From: Isoetes taiwanensis
Taxonomy: Eukaryota > Streptophyta > Lycopodiopsida > Isoetales > Isoetaceae
NCBI GenBank assembly: GCA_021234155.1
Contig: JAJEKV010000031.1
Location: 10,745,857-10,809,856 of the forward strand
Direction of reading: 5' to 3'
DNA length: 64,000 nucleotides
A model generated the notes under the pieces. The model was not told where the DNA came from. It worked only from the letters and a program-made list of their open reading frames with translations, and did no database searches. Shown one piece after another: positions 32,950 through 42,696 of this stretch. Each line of letters begins with the position of its first letter. Positions within the stretch are counted from its first letter, which is position 1. Made by a program: the position numbers and the translations under genes.

Positions 32950-35374
32950 ATATGTAGCATAATAACAAGGGGTTTTCTTTGTGTTTTTGTACGCTTTTCA
33001 CAAAGGTTTTCCTAAGATTTCATGGCGTATTCGAATGGATGTACTAATGCGTACATCTAGAGTGCACCATTTCTTAGTCGTTAATTTAACTTTTTTTTTT
33101 CAATGGTCCAACATCCAAGGGCTCACAACAAAAGCCCTCTTTTTATTTTAGGGGCTGAGCATGCAAGCCTCGTGGATAGCATTTTAGGGCACGAAACAGG
33201 GCTTGGAAATCTGCAACAACAGGGATTAGCAAGATAAGATTACACTTTGAATATGCTAAGATTACACTGTGAATATGCTAGGCTGTGTAGAACACAGGGC
33301 ATAAAAGCTAATCCGACAGAATGTGCTCTTTCATCCTCGGCTAAAAATCCGGATTAGGGCCACATCGGTTCAGGTTTTGTTCAGTTCTAAGTATGACCGG
33401 AGTAACAGTGGTGAATAATTTGGGCTCTTTTAGATCATACGTCTCTTATTACCTTCACTCTTTGTGATTCTGCAGAGCATCGATTGGGAAGAAAGGAGTA
33501 GATGCAGACCCATTTGATTCCTCCCCTGTTTTTCCCCTTAAAGTTTGTCAGTTTCTGTTTTGCTTGCAAAGGCTCGCAGGCAGAGCACTTTGTGGGATAG
33601 CTTAGCGATATACATGCAAATGAATCTCTTTGGAATCAAGTGATTTATCAAAGAATGCCGAGCTTGAGCTTGTGTGTTTTGTCATTCAAATTCATTACGG
33701 GACTGTGCACCCCCGCCTTTTTCTGGTCATGATACTACCCTATTTGAAATAAAGACTTTTATTGCTCTGGATCCATTTGGGTAAAGCCCTATGCTTAGAA
33801 ATGTTAGGATAGTTTGTTTAAGCCTATACGGAGTATGAAGCTTGTGAATTGGATTTTTACGTCCAAGCACAATAACAGATTTCAGATGCTCTGCTTGGCT
33901 TTCTCTTCATCAAGGTCCCAAATCCGTAACATCGTGCTCTTAGGCTGACCTTTGCTCGATATCCGCCATTCTCGGGTCACAGAATTAAAAAACCTTACCC
34001 CTAAAGGGCTAGCAGCCTATTGCTCGGTAACCTTTGGTACGAACTTGTCTTTCACCTTGGATTTTCAACCATCAGAGTGGAGTTTGGTTGTATTATTAGC
34101 TGAGTTAAGATCTTATACTTGAGAACTGAAATTTTTGATGTTGTGGCTCTTTAACAGTTCAAAGCTAAGGTACTGGTTTGGTGTCTTTAAGTTGCTTCTT
34201 GAATTCATAACATGGATTTGAGGATTTTTAGCATGAAAGCCTGATGTGCATCAAACCTAACTTTTGAGATGGAATCTTATATTGATAGACCCGACATTAT
34301 AATTAGAAGATGTCAGTTTTTATTGAATAATCTATATAAAATTTGGAGGATAAATTTTGGAGATGTTTTACTAGAATATTGGTAAAAATGGTAGCTGGCA
34401 TTTAGATAAATGAAAACGAGGTTCACATATTCTAAAATGTGACTCTGCGTAGTACTCTCCAGTGTGCAGCAATGGAGCTTGAGGTTGAGGATTCTTGTGG
34501 AAACGTTGTTTAGGCCTGCGAGGAGAAAGAAGAGGAGTTATTGGATTTCACCTTCCCAATGAGCATTCTACTAGCTGAATGTTGTTGTGCCCTTGGAGTC
34601 GCCTTGTATATGCTTAACCAATGTCTTATTCTATCTCAACTGTCAGGCAGTGTAGGAGGCCCTTTGTATAAAAAATGGTCCATTCTATTCTCTCTTACAG
34701 AACTATATATGCGCCAAGACCAAGAGTTAAATAGGGGAATGCCGGAGTTATCAAGTTCGGGTAGACCAAATTGTGATCTTTCTTTGCTCCATCAATATTG
34801 ATAACTTTGTGTTTGTCTCGTGTATGTGAGTGGTGTTGCCTCTCCTATAGGATCTTTCTAGGCTTGTTACATTGAGGCAATTGAGGACTAATTATGTAAG
34901 CCAAGAGGCTGCCAGTACTAATTTGTCCCTGTTTTTGTTTTTATGCTAGAAATTCCCATTTCATCCCATCAAAACCGTACACGTTTTCATTTGCATTGTT
35001 TTTATGATTTTTATATTCTATAGGCTCTAAACTTTTTGTTCTTCACAGATCTCACAAACATATAACAATATATAATAACAAACAATGATTATATGACCTT
35101 TTTTTTTGTTTAGATGCTAGATATTCACTCAAGGGAGTTGGACTGTGTATATGTTGTATTGTTATAAATTGCTTGTTTATTTATTTGGTTTTGTTTTCTT
35201 TTATTATGGCCCGAAGGGCCAAAAATTTTTTTTAGTATATCTACCAACACATAACTACTATTAACATTAATTAATACAAACCATTGCATTCCACACTTAA
35301 AAATAAAATTCCCCCTTAAACCCCCTTTGGTTTGGGTGCATATTCACACGGGGGAGGACTCCGGGCATCGAGAG
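32950..35374 (+). mobile_element. Composite T-M element 3
   Basis: The T end at 32950-33070 begins TATGTAGCATAATAACAAGG and is followed by GTACATCTAGAGTGCACC. The M end at 35205-35374 has the hairpin GGCCCGAAGGGCC, a T run and only the first arm of the palindrome, stopping at GAGAGCTG. It directly follows element 2, and its M end abuts resumed LINE-1 RT sequence. The interior has an exon-like piece after TGTGCAG at about 34470 (MELEVEDSCGNVV, a TAG stop, then CEEKEEELLDFTFPMS), possibly another captured and decayed exon. No transposase. Confidence 0.65.
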
Positions 35375-35428
35375 CTGTTGGAGAACACAAGCTAAGCGCC
35401 TGGGCTGAGGAGAATAAAAGCGATCCAA

Positions 35429-35755
35429 ATGTCAAGCGGGTTTCGGAAAGATTTTAATACGCTTGATCATGCATTGACGCTTCGTGTATTGGTTGAAAAG
35501 GCAAAGGCGCCATCTGCAGCATTATACATTGCATTTATAGATTTTGCCAAAGCATTTGACACGGTGCAGAGGAAGGAGTTAGGAGACAGAATGGAGCGAC
35601 TTGGGGTTCCAGAAGACATAAAAGGAGCGGTGTCACAGTTATACTCAGAAGTATTAATCAAATTATCCCGGGAAGTCAACACTGCGATAAGGAACACCAT
35701 AGGGTTCGTGGGGATGTCCTCTATCCCCTACATTATTCGGCCTCTTTATAGATGA
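35429..35755 (+). pseudogene. LINE-1 RT fragment with motif A
   Basis: A 108-residue open stretch covering RT blocks 2-4: GFRKDFNTLDHALTLRVL, ALYIAFIDFAKAFDTVQRKE with the catalytic motif A Asp, then LGVPEDIKGAVSQLYSEV. The reading breaks at about 35700 where GxRQGCPLSP should be; the nucleotides there look altered (GGGGATGTCCTCTATCCCC). Motif C follows in another frame near 35830. Confidence 0.75.
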
Positions 35756-36975
35756 GCTTGAAGAATGGTTGCTTGCTCGCACTTTGACAGGCACTCGCCT
35801 TGGAGCTTATGTGATACAGTTATTATTGTATGCTGATGATGCAGACGCACTTACGTAGCTTGGAGGCTTTTTGCGCAGCAAGGAAAATGAAAGTAAATAT
35901 TGCAAAATAAAAAATTATGGTGTTTGGGACAAGGGAGAGACCCAGATTCTTGTATCAAGAGTAGGAAATTGAGATAGTGGAGAGCTCTAAGTATCTTGGG
36001 ATTGACTTCTCCTCAAGATACAATTGGAAGGAGTGCGTCAAAAGAAGGTCAACGGGTGGAAAAATGGCGCTCTATGGTAGGCTTTCAAAGTGTTCTAAAA
36101 TTTCTTTGCATGATTGGGGTCTTAGGAAGATGTTGTTTATAACACCGGTTCAAACGTGTTATTGTATGGAATTCCAATATGGGGGCCAAGCATTCCTACC
36201 AAGCTATGGAGTTTATAGAAGCAGCTCAAAAGATTTTCCCGAGAAATGTGCTTGGCATAAAAGCTCGATACCATATGCAATTATGCTCAGAGAGGCGTGT
36301 ATGATCCCACTAGAATTAGAAGCATTATTTCAAAGTGTAAATTTCATTAATAGGATTCGAGATCAAGCACAGGAACGCTTTATCATATCAAGCAATGACG
36401 TAATCGAGCAAGAAGGTTGGATGCATGATTTCAAAGCTTGGGCAAGTAGATGGGGTCCGAATGATGAAAATTGGCCCGAATGTAAGTCCGATGCAAGAGT
36501 ATTGTTGAGAGACTTGCGATTGAGCACTCATGGCAGCACCAAGGTAGCAGAATGCTTCACTACGAGCTCGTGTAAATCACATGGATGAATATAAGAGCCA
36601 AGAGTATTTGATATCGGATATACCGCAACTCTAAAGATGTCATAGCTCGTTACGTAATCCAGCTCACATAGATTAGAGTTGAGACAAAAAGTGATGGTCA
36701 AAGACTCCATTTGAAGATAGAATATGTAGAAATTGTGATTCGAATAGTGTTGAAGATGAGGCACATGTATTCCTACACTGTGAGTTTTACAGAGATATAA
36801 GGGAACAATTCGAGATTCAAGCACCAGATCTTCATTCATTGTTTGCCATTTCTTGTTATGATTTAGGATTGTACTTAAAGGCAGTAGATACCTATCGTGC
36901 TTTGACATTGAAACTATAATGTATTCTTGCTGGTTTTTTAGTGCTCCATGGCCTCTCAAGGCCCTAAGTGAGCAA

Positions 36976-37015
36976 GACTAAATAAATAAATAAATAAATA
37001 AATAAATGAATAAAT
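36976..37015. repeat. (TAAA)n microsatellite, LINE-1 3' tail
   Basis: Nine or so AAAT/TAAA repeats with one interruption, directly after the C-terminal part of LINE-1. PLE copy 2 intron sequence resumes beyond it. Confidence 0.9.
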
Positions 37016-37225
37016 AATGCCAATGTTACGACCTCTGTAGGCAGATTTATTAAACAGAAGCTATGATTATGATAAAAGATATGAAGGTTAACATAATATA
37101 TGGATCCAAAACTGACATATGGTTATGATAACATACAACAGAAAGATTGTTTAAGACAGTTATGTTTAAAATAGCATGTGCTTTATAATATTTCCATGAT
37201 CATATAGCTTAAACTAACTAATAGG

Positions 37226-37313
37226 GCAAAAGGTACAATGGGTAATCAGTGATAAACTGAAAATCCCAAGGTACCTTTTGGCCCTTGCCCTGTTACCAAG
37301 TCTATTGCTAACA
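37226..37313 (+). repeat. Conserved inverted repeat in PLE copy 2 intron
   Basis: Reads AAAAGGTACAATGGG...CCCAAGGTACCTTTTGGCCC followed by TTACCAAGTCTATTGCTAAC. The same arrangement occurs at 45577-45665 (copy 3) and 61687-61770 (copy 5). The trailing TCTATTGCTAAC part occurs in copy 1 near 17765. The inverted arms around GGTAC(A/C)...GTACC would make an RNA hairpin in the transcript. Conservation across diverged copies suggests a function in the element, for example in RNA processing or priming. Confidence 0.6.
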
Positions 37314-37340
37314 GGTTTAGATTTAAAATACCATTTTTAG

Positions 37341-37457
37341 ATGATTGATCCGAACCTGGAGTTTGTGGAGGATCTGACTATCAACAACAATGTTGCAACT
37401 GGCTCTAGGAACATGGCACCTCCAGAAAATTCCACCACCATTGGGCGTTCCTCAAAG
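37341..37457 (+). other. Possible small exon in copy 2 intron 1
   Basis: Between TTTTTAG and AAAG/GTTTGG lies an open 39-codon stretch, MIDPNLEFVEDLTINNNVAT...STTIGRSSK. About 0.7 kb downstream a ~65-bp segment around GATGCAGGTAACAGG (38170-38260) matches 63850-63930, which also follows an exon-like stretch ending in ...SKK/GTTTGC. The parallel suggests an extra exon in this PLE subfamily, but copies 1 and 3 do not show it. Function unknown. Confidence 0.3.
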
Positions 37458-38721
37458 GTTTGGGTGGTTTAGTTTCTTGAATTTGAATGATTTTTAGCAT
37501 ATGCTTCTTCCTTTTATTTCCATTCTATAGTAAGCTTTCTTAGATCTAAGGTCTACTATTTTGAAAGATGTCAATGAGGTGGTATGCTATTTCTGATATA
37601 GACTATAAAATCAACTCTCAGCTTACTATGGCCACAAATTCTGAATCTCATGCATCCTTTTGGGATCCCCATCTTCCAGAAAATGTTTCTCATAATAGAT
37701 GTCCCGTTAGCAATAATAAGTGTACTTGTGTAACATGGTGAGACCTTGATTTTAGATGAATAAATCTTTGTTGGATGCTAAATTCGTATCATACATTTTC
37801 TGATTCACAGTTATTACCCAAGAAAACGGGTAGTAGATTAGAAGCTGGTTATGATCTGAATCTTTGGTTTAAGATAGAGAAAAGAAAGTTGACTGCAAAG
37901 GGTTGCATTCTTAAGGAAATATCTGCTGATGCACTAATGGACTCAATATCATGCATAGAGTAGGACTTGATCTACTATTAAGTCTTGTGTTAAAAATTAA
38001 AAATACACTATGCTTAGAATCAACTTTGCTGGGGCACTAGCATGATTATTACACTGGCTTCTATATGTTTATCTTAGATCTGTAATATAACCAGATACAT
38101 AAGCATGCAGATTCTGGATGGATACAGTGTAAAGCTTTTCTAACATACCATATGGACCTGTCTACCAATATTCACCCTTACATTGCAACCATTCTAATGC
38201 TTGTTTTTTTTCTGTGGATGCAGGTAACAGGTTTCTTTGCTCTATACTCAGTATTCAAGTTCAGCTTTGGACAAGGATTTTGGCTTTATGAAACTATTAT
38301 ACCTGTTGTACTTTGATACTTGTTTATAGTATCATTCACATGGTAAATATTCTGATACCTATGCTTAAGTTTCCTAAATTAATGGATTTCTTGAACTTTG
38401 CACTTATTTAACTTTGTCAAATAATTAGCTATTGTTTGCTGCAAGTACATTAGCTTATTGATAGGTATGGATTATGATATGCAGTCTACACTTTGATTAA
38501 TATGGATTGTCTTGGCCTAGATCATAAAGACCTGATTATGCTCTAGGGCTGCAAATGGATCTGCTTTCTTTCTTCTAAGGTCTTTAACAGATAGAAAGTC
38601 TGTTCTGATGAGCAGATTGGAGGTTTTTTTTATCAACACTCAGCTTAATGGTTATACCATTAACCAAGGTCTTGGTGTAAATATTTTATCAGGTCACTAA
38701 CACTCCCTGTTATTTATAAGA

Positions 38722-40294
38722 AGAAGAAATTCCAGACATATACAAACAATGGACTAAGGAGCTATTGATGATGGATTATGATAAATGCAACATATACAGC
38801 CCCAATGCAGCCGTCCAAACAATCCTTGGCTGCATCAGGAGTAAGGATATTCATTCTTACATTACATTCAAGGAATTAAATCTGTTGGATAAGTCACTGT
38901 CACCAGTCTCATACTTAGGCTTTAGTGGCTGGTTCAGAATTTTCCAGAGCATGAAGAAAGTGAACTTTGAGTTTAATAAATGCAAAGGGATCCTGACCAC
39001 ACTCTACAATGATATGAGCAGCATTCTTTATAAATGCACTTGCATGGAAGATGAGGCGGCCATCAAATTCATGACTGGTATTCCTGCCCTTGAAGCTGCA
39101 AATGATATCTCTCAAAAAACCTTTGATAAGGAGGAAGAAACCATAGACAAAGTAATTGAGATCTCTGGGGACATGGAGAACTGCCTATTTTCAGAAATGG
39201 ACCTCACTGATGAAGATTTTTTAAGCATCACTGGTAAATCTCAAAAGGAACAGAAAATTGCTGAAACCACACTTCCTGAGCAAGAGTCCAGCATTAAAGT
39301 TCCTGAGCTTAATCTGGCTAACTCCACTTGCTTTCCCATTATCACTGAGCAGACCGTGGAAAGCTATGCTGCTGTACATAACCATGCTATATGGAAGAGC
39401 ATGAACTTTGGGGCCCTAGCCCCCATAGACCTGGAAACATGGGTAGCCCTTGCTGGTATCAGTCCAGAGGAGATAAGAAAAGCCAAGACTGCTGGTCAGC
39501 ACCCTCGAGGTAGACCTCCCATTCAAGATGGATTTCTTTGATCAAACATGCATCAAAAATGCACCAATCGTTATAGGACAGAAAGGGCATATGGCATTTC
39601 TAACATTGACAGGGACGACTTCTATCTGAAACGAGTATGGAGATCCCACTGCCCCTATTTCAGATGTCTCTGTGAAAAAGAGAAATTTAGTAACAGGAAA
39701 AAGAATGAGGAAGAATGCAGATGTGGCATTATTTGGTTTGACCAAGGCATTTGGTACTTGATCAACAACATGGAAACAGTCTATCAGGGAACTTCTCCTA
39801 TGGTCAAAATGGTTATATTGACCAAATTCCTCAATAAGGCAATGAGACCTGCAGTACTAGCTTATATCTCTTACTTGGAGGTCGAAAAGACTATGTTTGA
39901 CATGACTTTGGTGTATGCCAAGAACCCTTTTAAGAATTTGAAAAGCATCTTTGGCAACAACAAGATGACTGACCTTGCAGAAAAAATGATCAAACCAATC
40001 AAGTTCTTAAAGGAATGCAACTCTTCAAGCAAGTCTGCATACTTTGGCAAAGCATATGCAGCCAACAGTGGGACTAAGTCCTCTCAAGGTTCTATAATAT
40101 CACCAAAAATGCCTCCAAGAATAACAGTGGATCCAAAAAAGCCTATGGAGAACCCGGGGCAGCCTGTCACTCCAGTTTTGGGAAACAATGGAAACTGCAA
40201 TAATGAATACTCCATTAACAAAGGAAAGGGCAAAATCATATCTTTGGACGAAAGCACACCTACAGCACTGGATTTTGTGGCAGAATCTGAGTAG
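38722..40294 (+). pseudogene. PLE copy 2 exon 2: conserved unknown domain
   Basis: The frame begins EEEIPDIYKQWTKELL and aligns with copy 1 through SPNAAVQTILGCIRSK, LGFSGW, an acidic stretch, CFPII...ES, HAIWKSMNFGALAPI and W...GI. A frameshift near 39500 and another at about 39598 break it around FFDQTCIKN and GQKGHMAF. It then reads open again as NIDRDDFYLKRVWRSHCPYF, the CPYFRCLCE...CRCGI cluster, IIWFDQGIWYLINNMETVY, YLEVEK and PPRITVDP, ending at 40294. The copy 1 and copy 2 proteins are clearly diverged. These frameshifts are therefore late damage on a lineage that was evolving as protein. Confidence 0.65.
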
Positions 40295-40604
40295 TATGGA
40301 ATTACTCTAGTTCTCTTTGCTTTCGGATAAAGCAAAGGAGTGTTTTCTAAAAATCTCAATTACATGACATAATGTCATTAGCCATTTGGCCTTTGGGTTC
40401 TTCGAACCCTCCAAAGTTTTCCAGCAATTTCCATCTTGGAAATGCCGACTAGAAGTCCAAGGCCTTATTAATACATAAACATTGCAGACTATTAAATGTG
40501 CAATTTTTTCTATTATTCTTTGGGTTATAACCATACATTCTGTAGAATGCATTCCTGCAGCATTATTATACCCTCTGACTTCTACCATATGTGTAGGTAA
40601 AAAA

Positions 40605-41220
40605 TCTCGGGATCAGGAGTATCTCTAAGGACATCAATAGTTATAAGCACCTGACCTGCAAGGACAAGGACAAAGATGTACGTATAGTTCACATGAAGTT
40701 TCTATCAAAAGCTCTAGATGGATTCAATGTCAGAAAGATATTCCATACAGTTATGACTGAAGTACTTCTGGACAAAGGGACTGAAATTGTAGATAAAACA
40801 ACCTTTGCCTGGAAGTACGTACATCAAATCAAGGATAAGGTATACAAACCTTTCTGGATTTTTTCCAGTAGGGAGAGCATGGAATGTCCTTGTAGAAATC
40901 CTAACCTAGCAAAATTCATAGACCACATGATCAAACACATAAGGACTACAAGTCTAGATATCATACATTGTCCAAAACTCAGGTCTGCTTTAAAATATGG
41001 CCTTAACCATATACCGGATCAGCCTCTAAATATTCAGGAATTTATGGAAGAATTTGCAAAGCTTTGTGAGCAGTTTTTCCATGTACACAAATTTGACTTA
41101 CTGGAGCTATCAGAAGGGGACATTAATAACACCATATGCATGCTTATGAGACTGGCCAGAGTTGAGGTAATCGATATCAAAAGGCTCAGAACATGCAAAA
41201 CTCTAAGAGTTGAGGTTTGA
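40605..41220 (+). pseudogene. PLE copy 2 exon 3, truncated before the RT
   Basis: After the intron the frame reads RSISKDINSYKHLTCKDKDK and KFLSKALDGFN, then KPFWIFSSRE, MECPCRNPNLAKFIDHMIKH, IRTTSLDI and LKYGLNHIPDQPL, matching copies 1 and 3. It ends at a stop at 41220 and the RT proper is missing. 41221-41387 is unassigned DNA, and 41388 onward is intron-1-type sequence of another copy. Confidence 0.7.
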
Positions 41221-41387
41221 CAGTGCACAAGCTCTAAGTTTTCCTCCCTCTTGCGATTGCATTGCTGCTGCAGCCTTGTCTTGGATTAGATAACTTCTGC
41301 GGGAGTCCTTCATTTGAAGCTTGATGGCATACAAACCAAAGCGCCCATGCCGCCTTAAATCTGAGCCTATCTGACTTTGCAGTTGTA

Positions 41388-41660
41388 AGTCTACAATTCG
41401 ATAAACATATGCCTTATATGGGCTTAGTTCTGGTTTTCTTGATCAACATATAGAATGATACACCAATAAAAAAGATTTTTAAGACGTGATGGTTACATGG
41501 AATAAATGAGTATGTGTTGAAAACAGATAGTAACAGATTATATGTAAGCAGAGTCTAATAGGTATATGGACACTGATCTAGAGTTACTCAGGCTAGAATC
41601 AGGGTGATAAGACTGCCAAGGGATTGACCGAGGCAGATGTCTGGTCTAGCGATGCTAGTT
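41388..41660 (+). repeat. PLE intron-1 fragment upstream of copy 3
   Basis: Reverse complement of 16640-17010 in copy 1 (for example GACACTGATCTAGAGTTACTC). It breaks off at a T run (41670) where the 5' region of copy 3 begins. A truncated older PLE copy joined to a complete one would explain it. Confidence 0.75.
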
Positions 41661-42058
41661 GGGACCTTTTTTTGATGATCTGAATAAGACATTTTCTTTA
41701 AACTTGATGTAGCAAAATAAATGGTAAAAGAACCACCCATAGATGATTCTAAATATGCGTACCAGGATTGACTGGTGGTACATCTAAAAATATGGTATAG
41801 TCTACACCATGCAAAAAATAATAGGCACAAGCTTAACTATGTCCTATCTCTAAGCTTTAATGGTGATTAGAGGTGGAAGACCCCCCCAAGTGACGAGAAA
41901 TGAATTTACTAGGACTAGGACTAGACTGCCGATGAAATTTATGACGAGGTTTTAAGGTTCGACTCAAAACAAAGATGGCGACCCTCGAGCTGATAAAGGA
42001 CTTGGCAGGTCACAAATGACCAAAAATATCTTCTAAGATTGTGACGGATAACTAAGTC

Positions 42059-42379
42059 ATGGGTTTTAATTCAGATGGCTGGACTGATAGCCATAGCTCT
42101 GAGGATGAGTTTACACCAGACGTAGAGACGGAGAGGGAGCTTCTGTGGTGCAAAAATTCTGAAATACTTGAGCAACTAAGTATGAATAGGAGAGGAGGCG
42201 GTCGGAGCTTTGACTCCAAAAGAAGTTTTGATGATAGCAGAGGTGGATACAATGCTAAAAGAGGCGGAGGTTTTAACCGAAACCCAGGTGGTTACTTCAG
42301 GAACAGCAATAATGAGCAATATGTTCCTGAGACACAATAAAATGAGGATGATATTGATTCGGAAAACGAAAATCTACAG
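42059..42379 (+). pseudogene. PLE copy 3 first exon: acidic/RGG protein
   Basis: Starts MGFNSDGWTDSHSSEDEF, has an acidic N-terminal half, then MNRRGGGRSFDSKRSFDDSR, GGYNAKRGGGFNRNPGGYF and NNEQYVPETQ. A TAA follows at 42338, where copy 5 has CAA. Reading through it gives NEDDIDSENENLQ up to CAG/GTAGAAAC, a good donor at 42380. I infer that the stop is a point mutation and that the real first exon ends at 42379 in phase 0. RGG boxes suggest RNA binding. Counterparts: 26775-27074 and 61217-61510. Confidence 0.55.
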
Positions 42380-42599
42380 GTAGAAACGAAGGTCTACTGG
42401 TAAAATGAATTACCAAGAAAATGCATAAAGGAGCAGTCTACAAGCTGGACGGATGTGCTATCATATATCTATATTAATCTATACGTTGATTATTTTACTA
42501 TTAGATATCGGAATTATTTTGACTGTACATTTTTAGTAGATGGGTGGTTTTTTAATTCACATACTCAAAAAAGCATGTGGACGACACATGTGCTGCACA

Positions 42600-42672
42600 G
42601 GTGCTGACTGCCCTTCATTGCCCTTCAAACTGCCCTTCATTGCCCTTCCATAACCCTTCATTGCCCTTCAAA
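42600..42672. repeat. Short tandem repeat TGCCCTTCAT
   Basis: Five irregular copies of a 10- to 13-bp unit (CTGCCCTTCATTGCCCTTC...) directly outside the M end of element 4. Absent from the uninterrupted homologue at 61.68 kb. Confidence 0.85.
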
Positions 42673-42696
42673 AAATCATGAGTGTTTTCTATTATA

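Larger units (their letters stand above)
35371..37015 (+). mobile_element. LINE-1, 3' part (RT and C-terminal zinc knuckle)
   Basis: Continuation of LINE-1 after elements 2 and 3. It reads LSAWAEEN, then GFRKDFNTLDHALTL (RT block 2), FIDFAKAFDTVQRKEL (motif A) and, near 35825, LLLYADDAD (motif C). The far C-terminus near 36735-36790 reads SVEDEAHVFLHCEFYRDIRE, the conserved end of the CCHC-type domain. Multiple stops and frameshifts lie between 35755 and 36960, so this part is dead although ORF1 is intact. The element ends in a (TAAA)n microsatellite at 36976-37015, typical of a LINE 3' end. Confidence 0.75.
26385..41220 (+). mobile_element. Penelope-like retroelement, copy 2 (nested insertions)
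   Basis: A plus-strand copy: pseudo-LTR 26385-26475, first exon 26775-27074, intron 1 up to about 38720, exon 2 at 38722-40294, a ~300-bp intron, then exon 3 from about 40605 to 41220. The last is truncated before the RT catalytic motifs. Intron 1 is swollen by LINE-1 (27.2-37.0 kb), which in turn holds composite elements 2 and 3. Intron 1 sequence resumes at about 37016 and includes the hairpin at 37226-37290 shared with copies 3 and 5. The ~300-bp intron between exons 2 and 3 is the same length in copies 1, 2 and 3, which supports the exon model. Confidence 0.65.
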
